DNA from: Methylobacter marinus A45
GTDB taxonomy: Bacteria > Pseudomonadota > Gammaproteobacteria > Methylococcales > Methylomonadaceae
Assembly (NCBI RefSeq): GCF_000383855.1
Contig: NZ_KB912877.1
Coordinates: 4,463,226-4,527,225, forward strand
Reading direction: 5' to 3'
DNA: 64,000 nucleotides
Position 1 is the stretch's first letter. Every line of letters starts with the position of its first letter. The notes under the pieces were generated by a model that worked only from the letters and a program-made list of their open reading frames with translations, was not told the origin of the DNA and ran no database searches. Made by a program: the position numbers and the translations under genes. This document shows, one piece after another, positions 59,529-64,000 of the stretch.

Positions 59529-60647
59529 TCAACGCATCGGCTTCGACTCCATGTGCTCCTGTCTGCCGGCTATCAGCATGCGCGCCAGCCTGCGCAAGCC
59601 GTCAGTGGAAATCTCCAGGCCGAACGGCGCGCCCAGACTCTCAAGTTCATACATGACATCGGTGGCGGCTATGAAGGTCAAATATTGCATGCCCTGCATG
59701 CCGGGCACTTCCCTGGCGATGGTTTTCAGGACGGGCGCCAGGCGCACCCAGGTCTCGGTAAAAAATACCCGGACCGGATCCGCGCCGCTGCTATCCTGGC
59801 CTTTCAGGCCGGCCTGGAAAGCGGCCCTCGAATCGAGCAGAATTTCCATTAAGGTATCACGCAGCTCTTGCGACTGGGTATCGTCGGAGGCCTGTTTGAT
59901 CGCCGCAGTCAGAAACTCATCCCATTGCTGCCAGGCGGCCGCCCATTGCTGCTGCTCCGCTTCGTTGAGGGCCTGGACCGGCGCTTGTTTGACTGCCGCC
60001 ATTTGAGCCGGCGCATTAAAGGCGAGATTAACGTTAATGCCGTTATCCTGAGCCTGAATATGGCTGAATTTCAGCGTGTCCAGCATGTCCTGAAATTGCG
60101 CGGCATTCTGCTTCGGTAAAAATCTGGCCAGCGTTTGCTGGATTTCAACCCGGGATTCATTCAGATCCACTTTCACCGCTGCCAGTTTGGGCTCGGCGAC
60201 GCGCCTGATCAAGTCCTGCAATTTGTCGATCGCCAGTTGGCGGCCTTCGCGGTCGTAGGCATTGGCTCGGGTAATGGGGAAAGTCACGACCGACTGTTCG
60301 GCGTTAAGGGTCGGCTGCTGGAAAGTCTCCAGGATGCCGTCCCAATCCAGCATGGTCACGCACTGCCCGCCGAATCCGGTCCCTAACCGGGCCTGAACGT
60401 CATTCAGCAAGCGCACCTGACCATTTTGACCGCTGACCTGAGGGTTGGAAAACTTTAGAAAACTACAACCTTGACGGTCATTCCAAAGCTTGGCGGAATG
60501 GCCTTCGTCTTTATACAACTGGGTATTCAGCGCTTTTTCAATCAAACCGTAATCGATCTGCAGCGGCACATTGATCTGCCCGGCAAAACCGGGAGTTGAA
60601 AGCATCATTGCGAGACTGAGAACAGTCGCGGTGACATATTTTTTCAT
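59529..60647 (-). CDS. Periplasmic protein of unknown function
   Basis: A 372-residue protein with a clear signal peptide (MKKYVTATVLSLAMMLSTPGFAG, cut after GFA) and CGGAGA before the ATG. The mature protein is rich in amphipathic helices and strands (INVPLQIDYGLIEKALNTQLY; two Cys near 61 and 96). I do not recognise a family. It lies 55 bases downstream of an LTA-synthase-like gene and just upstream of the DUF434 gene, so the three may form an operon. The order hints at an envelope role. Confidence 0.75.
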   Translation of the reverse strand: MKKYVTATVLSLAMMLSTPGFAGQINVPLQIDYGLIEKALNTQLYKDEGHSAKLWNDRQGCSFLKFSNPQVSGQNGQVRLLNDVQARLGTGFGGQCVTMLDWDGILETFQQPTLNAEQSVVTFPITRANAYDREGRQLAIDKLQDLIRRVAEPKLAAVKVDLNESRVEIQQTLARFLPKQNAAQFQDMLDTLKFSHIQAQDNGINVNLAFNAPAQMAAVKQAPVQALNEAEQQQWAAAWQQWDEFLTAAIKQASDDTQSQELRDTLMEILLDSRAAFQAGLKGQDSSGADPVRVFFTETWVRLAPVLKTIAREVPGMQGMQYLTFIAATDVMYELESLGAPFGLEISTDGLRRLARMLIAGRQEHMESKPMR

Positions 60648-60702
60648 GCATTTTCTCCGGAAAAATCAAGCGGCAGTCGGCGGATCGGCCTGCCCCTGTG
60701 TC

Positions 60703-62547
60703 TTATTTCGCCTTGCTGCCCCCGGCTTCCTGCCGGGCGATGATCTCGGCGGTGACCGGTTCAGGCGCTGCCGGCTCCCTGGGCAGATGCCTGGGCCGGG
60801 TAAACTGGCGGCCCATGAACAAGTCATTGCTGACCGTGAGCACATCGTGCAGCCATCTGGCTGATGCCCGGCAGCCCGCCGAGTACGGCGGTTCCTTGCA
60901 CAGATCCACTTTCTGGTCTCCAGTCAGATTGAAATGCAGGCCGGGCAATGGCCGCACCCGCATATCAGGCATGGAATCGGTGTAATCCATGATCGTCGGC
61001 TCATTGAAATTCAACAGGTTAAGTATCATTTTAGGCACCTGATAAAGTGGCATGCTGCCGAATTTGATCGGCCCGCGTTTGCCATCGATGATCAGCATCG
61101 GCGTGCTGACATAGAACTTGAACATTTCCGCCGTAAAGTCGCTGCGATTGGCCGCCAGCACGCCTGAATCGACATAGCCGGCAAAATTCTCGCCCAGGAA
61201 AGGCAGGTGGTCGCCGAACAGCACGATGATGCCGTCCGGGTCGCGTTTGCGCATTTCATTAATGAAATCCATCATTTCGCGGGACTTGTAATAGACCGTA
61301 TTGGCATAGCCCGATACTTCCTCGACCGGCGAGGGTGACGTTATCTTATTGGGCCGGCTTTCGCTCAAAGGGTAATTCCAATGGCCGAAATAGGTCACGA
61401 TGTAATCCAGAATCGGCTGATGCGCATCCAGCGCCGGCTGGATTTTCTCCATGACCTGCCGGTACAGAGAGACATCCGACAGAAACTCGCGGTTCATGTC
61501 GTCCTTGACAAAATCCTGCAGCGACCAGTAGGTCTGGAAACCGATGCGCCGATAAGCATTCACGCGATTCCAGAAGACCGGCACATTAGGGTGAGAGGCC
61601 ATGGTTTTGTAACCGTTTTCGCCAAGAATATGCGGCAGGCAGGGGACATCGTTCAATAGCCGGCGCTCGAATTTGACATTATCCTTGACGACCGGGAATC
61701 CGCACAGGACTTCAAATTCCGAATTGGCGGTATAACCGCCGAACACCGGCGCCATGGCATGAGAGTAACCGGCTTTTTTCCAAAGTTTACGAAATTCCGG
61801 CGCAAGGGGATTTTGTTGGTACCGGGCTTTCTTTAATTCATTCGGATCCCAGAAAGACTCCAGCAAGACAATATGCACGTTGCGCGGCGTAAATGCAGGC
61901 CCGCCGACTTTCTTCGGCACAGCCGCCAGCAGGTTTTCGGCCGATTCCTGTGCCCGGTCCTGATCGGGCGTCACATCGGCGTCGGCGAACCGGCGCGCAC
62001 TCTCCTGAATGGTGTAAACGGTCGCGCCATGCCATAAATAATTGGAGCGCTGATCCCATACCGAATTGCCAAAAAACTGATCGAGCGGTTTGACGATTGA
62101 GGTCGGTTCATAAACCAGGGTAATGCTGAACAAAAGTACGACCAGACTGGCGAGATAGGAACTCCAGTGGCGCATGCTGAAGTTGTACAGCAACAGGCTG
62201 GCAATGGCGGCCAACGGCACAGCCGCGGCAAAAAACCGCCATCCGTCAAGAATCAGCAACAGGGAACGTAATGCATAAATATCATCCGGCATGATCGGGC
62301 CGCCGAAAAAGGATATTTTTATGGCATTACCGACATACAGTATGCCCATCACCAGGGACTGAATCACCAAAAAAATCCACAGGCTTTTTGAGAAGGCAAA
62401 AAGCAGATAGGCGATAATAATTTGCAGAAGATAATCGTACGGCACCGCCTTAAAGTGGATCTGCACATCGAATTTGAAGACACTGATCAGGTAATACAAC
62501 GCATACAATACCGTTGTGGAAATAACGGGCAATAATTTTGATAACAT
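60703..62547 (-). CDS. LTA synthase-like phosphoglycerol/phosphoethanolamine transferase
   Basis: A 614-residue alkaline-phosphatase-superfamily membrane enzyme. Five N-terminal helices (about 5-150) are followed by a large periplasmic sulfatase-like domain. Visible sites are NVHIVLLESFWDP (metal Glu, about 228), GGYTANSEFEVLCG with the catalytic Thr of the GxT segment (about 268), and VLFGDHLPFLGEN (Asp-His metal ligands, about 450). In Gram-negatives this group includes OpgB-type enzymes that decorate periplasmic glucans and enzymes that decorate lipid A or cell-wall polymers. The acceptor is unknown. The ATG at 62545-62547 is preferred to a TTG three codons upstream. Confidence 0.87.
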   Translation of the reverse strand: MLSKLLPVISTTVLYALYYLISVFKFDVQIHFKAVPYDYLLQIIIAYLLFAFSKSLWIFLVIQSLVMGILYVGNAIKISFFGGPIMPDDIYALRSLLLILDGWRFFAAAVPLAAIASLLLYNFSMRHWSSYLASLVVLLFSITLVYEPTSIVKPLDQFFGNSVWDQRSNYLWHGATVYTIQESARRFADADVTPDQDRAQESAENLLAAVPKKVGGPAFTPRNVHIVLLESFWDPNELKKARYQQNPLAPEFRKLWKKAGYSHAMAPVFGGYTANSEFEVLCGFPVVKDNVKFERRLLNDVPCLPHILGENGYKTMASHPNVPVFWNRVNAYRRIGFQTYWSLQDFVKDDMNREFLSDVSLYRQVMEKIQPALDAHQPILDYIVTYFGHWNYPLSESRPNKITSPSPVEEVSGYANTVYYKSREMMDFINEMRKRDPDGIIVLFGDHLPFLGENFAGYVDSGVLAANRSDFTAEMFKFYVSTPMLIIDGKRGPIKFGSMPLYQVPKMILNLLNFNEPTIMDYTDSMPDMRVRPLPGLHFNLTGDQKVDLCKEPPYSAGCRASARWLHDVLTVSNDLFMGRQFTRPRHLPREPAAPEPVTAEIIARQEAGGSKAK

Positions 62548-62666
62548 GGCTAACAATGATATTCCAGAAAACAGTCAAATCAGGGTGGCGAACCGATTTA
62601 GTTTATCACAACCGTTCTTGCTGCCTGCCCTGCCCGCAGGCATTTATTTTTCATCATCCTCTACTA

Positions 62667-62696
62667 TTGCCCGCCGCGCTTTATCCAGCATAGAAT
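62667..62696 (+). promoter_or_regulatory. Predicted promoter of the fae-like gene
   Basis: TTGCCC (62667-62672), an 18-base spacer and TAGAAT (62691-62696), 33 bases before the ATG. A short hairpin (TGCCTGC, 7-base loop, GCAGGCA, then a T-rich tract) lies just upstream at 62622-62650 and may insulate it. Confidence 0.45.
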
Positions 62697-62729
62697 GCCT
62701 GTCTCTTTCACTTATTTTGGGGCTTCACA

Positions 62730-63281
62730 ATGTCAGATAAAATTTGGTTCAGAACCGGCGAAGCGACGGTATTTTCCAGCGAAGGCCAAGGCACGGACGC
62801 CATGCCTGAAATACTCATAGGCGATGTCAAGGGCCCCGCGGGGCATGCCTTCGCCAATCTGATGGGGCAAACCGAAGGCCATACGCGCATGTTCGCCATT
62901 CGCGCCTGCAACCAGCAGGTACGCCCCGCCACCATCATGGTTCCGAAAGTCACGATCAAATCCAGTGCCTATGTGAATTTATTCGGCGGCCCCGTGCAAT
63001 CCGCCGTCGCCGATGCGGTGCTGGATAGTGTGATAGACGGTGTGATTCCGGCCGATCAGGCCAATGATTTGTGTATTATCGCGATGATCTGGATTGCACC
63101 TGAATGTGCAACGGACCCGGATCTGGATCGCAAGGATTTATACCGTACCAATTATGAAGCCATGAAACTGGCGATTTCACGCGCCATGAGCAATTCACCC
63201 GGCATTGAGGAACTGATTGCCAACCGCAAGAAAATCGTCCATGAAATGTACGACCCGGAAACCGGCGAATCCCAGTGGTAA
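62730..63281 (+). CDS. Formaldehyde-activating enzyme family paralogue
   Basis: A 183-residue Fae-family protein. Fae joins formaldehyde and tetrahydromethanopterin in methylotrophs and methanotrophs. Conserved segments are GEATVF, HAFANLMGQTEGHTRMFAIRA, VRPATIMVPKVTIKS, LFGGPVQSAVADAVLDSVIDG and VIPADQANDL. In characterised Fae the catalytic His lies in an EVAHIDLIIG segment. Here the aligned segment is TDAMPEILIG, so the His position appears to be Met25, with a three-residue insertion before it. The gene is therefore called a paralogue (Fae2/Fae3-like) rather than fae itself. It is monocistronic with its own promoter and terminator. Confidence 0.85.
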   Translation: MSDKIWFRTGEATVFSSEGQGTDAMPEILIGDVKGPAGHAFANLMGQTEGHTRMFAIRACNQQVRPATIMVPKVTIKSSAYVNLFGGPVQSAVADAVLDSVIDGVIPADQANDLCIIAMIWIAPECATDPDLDRKDLYRTNYEAMKLAISRAMSNSPGIEELIANRKKIVHEMYDPETGESQW

Positions 63282-63300
63282 TTTTGCAGTAATATTCCCG

Positions 63301-63334
63301 ACGCCCGGCCAGGGTATCCAGGCCGGGCGTTTTG
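63301..63334 (+). terminator. Terminator of the fae-like gene
   Basis: ACGCCCGGCC, a 10-base loop, and GGCCGGGCGT form a perfect 10-bp GC-rich stem followed by TTTT, 20 bases after the stop codon. Confidence 0.9.
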
Positions 63335-63501
63335 CCTCTTAAGCCAATCCCGCCAGACCTCCCGACCATCCTTACCGCTGACGCCCTGCTGAGCGTCCGG
63401 GCAGGTTTTTATTTGCTCATGTCCGCTTAAGGTTCATGGTATATTTTAATGAACGAGACCTCTGCTATAACTCAATTTACCCGCATAACAACAGTTGGAC
63501 C

Positions 63502-64000
63502 ATGAGTAGAATTGAACTTGATGCCTGCGCCGAATGTGATTTATTGCTCACCCCGGCCCGGCCTGCTGTCGGCGACAAGGCGCGCTGCCCCCGCTGCGGC
63601 TATCTGCTCCAGCGTCCGCGCAAGCAAAGCGTTGCCCGCACGTTTGCCTTGTCCCTCACCGGCTTGATACTGATCCTGCCGGCCAATTTGTTGCCGCTGG
63701 TCGGCATCAAAGTGTTGGGCAATACCCGCGACGGTACATTATGGTCCGGCGTGTTGACGTTATACCGGGAAGACATGTGGGCGATCGCCATACTGGTGTT
63801 TTTATCCAGCATTCTGGTCCCCTTGATCAATATTGTTTTATCCGTACTGGTCAGCGGCCATCTTTATTTTCGGCGGCCAAACCGGTATTTGCCCTACTGG
63901 ATGCGCTGGTTGCAACACCTTGAAGAATGGGCCATGCTCGAGGTTTATATGCTGGGCATTATCGTCGCCTGCGTTAAGCTGGCATCGATGGCTGATCTCC
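63502..64000 (+). CDS. pqiA: Paraquat-inducible protein A family, start only
   Basis: The frame is open from ATG 63502 to the window edge (166 codons). The N-terminus has a zinc-ribbon-like pair CAEC (about 9-12) and CPRC (about 29-32). Membrane segments follow: FALSLTGLILILPANLLPLVG, MWAIAILVFLSSILVPLINIVLSV and MLEVYMLGIIVACVKLASM. This is the PqiA/YebS pattern; PqiA partners with PqiB in inner- to outer-membrane lipid transport. The rest, and any pqiB, lie beyond the window. Upstream AACAACAGTTGGACC gives no clear Shine-Dalgarno sequence. Confidence 0.9.
   Translation, partial: MSRIELDACAECDLLLTPARPAVGDKARCPRCGYLLQRPRKQSVARTFALSLTGLILILPANLLPLVGIKVLGNTRDGTLWSGVLTLYREDMWAIAILVFLSSILVPLINIVLSVLVSGHLYFRRPNRYLPYWMRWLQHLEEWAMLEVYMLGIIVACVKLASMADL

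Overview
The window reads as a chromosomal segment of a gammaproteobacterium, most likely a methanotroph or methylotroph of the Methylococcales. The main reason is a formaldehyde-activating-enzyme family gene at 62.7 kb. The other genes fit: gammaproteobacterial housekeeping clusters (exbBD-lpxK-trm112-kdsB, aroC-prmB, uvrA), a norCB cluster and a treTZY trehalose cluster. The genus cannot be fixed from the sequence alone. Gene density is high, no tRNA, rRNA or CRISPR array was seen, and the only complete insertion sequence is at the left edge.

Layout. 0-1.5 kb: start of an off-window gene, a 115-bp MITE-like element and an IS630-type element (254-1473) whose transposase is made by -1 frameshifting. 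1.6-5.3 kb: alaC-hom-thrC operon (alanine and threonine synthesis). 5.4-8.4 kb: exbB-exbD-lpxK-trm112-kdsB, all overlapping (outer-membrane energisation and lipid A/KDO). 8.4-11.7 kb: MFS carrier, then prmB-aroC. 11.8-15.4 kb: HDOD protein, FliK-like protein, TPR lipoprotein and a CheZ-like helical protein. 15.5-19.9 kb: YajR-type MFS carrier and divergent uvrA. 20-25.6 kb: unknown protein, DODA-type dioxygenase, GH2-malectin glycosidase, ClsC-like phospholipase D. 25.7-28.9 kb: small membrane protein, rhomboid protease, DEAD-box helicase, CheY-like receiver. 29-36.8 kb: fibronectin-III protein, DUF2905, and a DUF5752-treT-treZ-treY operon that holds two routes to trehalose. 36.9-43.8 kb: small PLDc_N protein, GNAT protein, a 1721-residue exonuclease-RecQ-UvrD fusion, DUF2784. 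43.9-48.5 kb: SDR, methyltransferase, CoA-disulfide reductase-rhodanese, two unknowns. 48.9-52.3 kb: envelope unknowns, a Tus-like replication-terminator protein and an exported pentapeptide-repeat protein. 52.4-57.4 kb: norB-norC-membrane protein; truncated haemoglobin plus 2Fe-2S flavin reductase; and a divergent winged-helix regulator with a SufR-like cysteine cluster. 57.4-64 kb: GST, CarS/DUF46, DUF434 PIN-like protein, periplasmic protein, LTA-synthase-like phosphotransferase, Fae paralogue, and the start of pqiA.

How genes work together. The most coherent accessory unit is the nitric-oxide block at 52.4-57.4 kb. NorCB reduces NO. The globin and reductase together look like a flavohaemoglobin split into two proteins. 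A probable Fe-S regulator is transcribed divergently from them, and a 20-bp near-palindrome covers the predicted spacer and -10 of the globin promoter. The trehalose operon is translationally coupled throughout. The Tus homologue has an AT-rich 17-mer just upstream that recurs exactly, in the same orientation, beside the giant helicase gene 12 kb away; this is a candidate Ter site. The Fae homologue appears to lack the catalytic histidine of characterised Fae, so its role in formaldehyde capture is uncertain.
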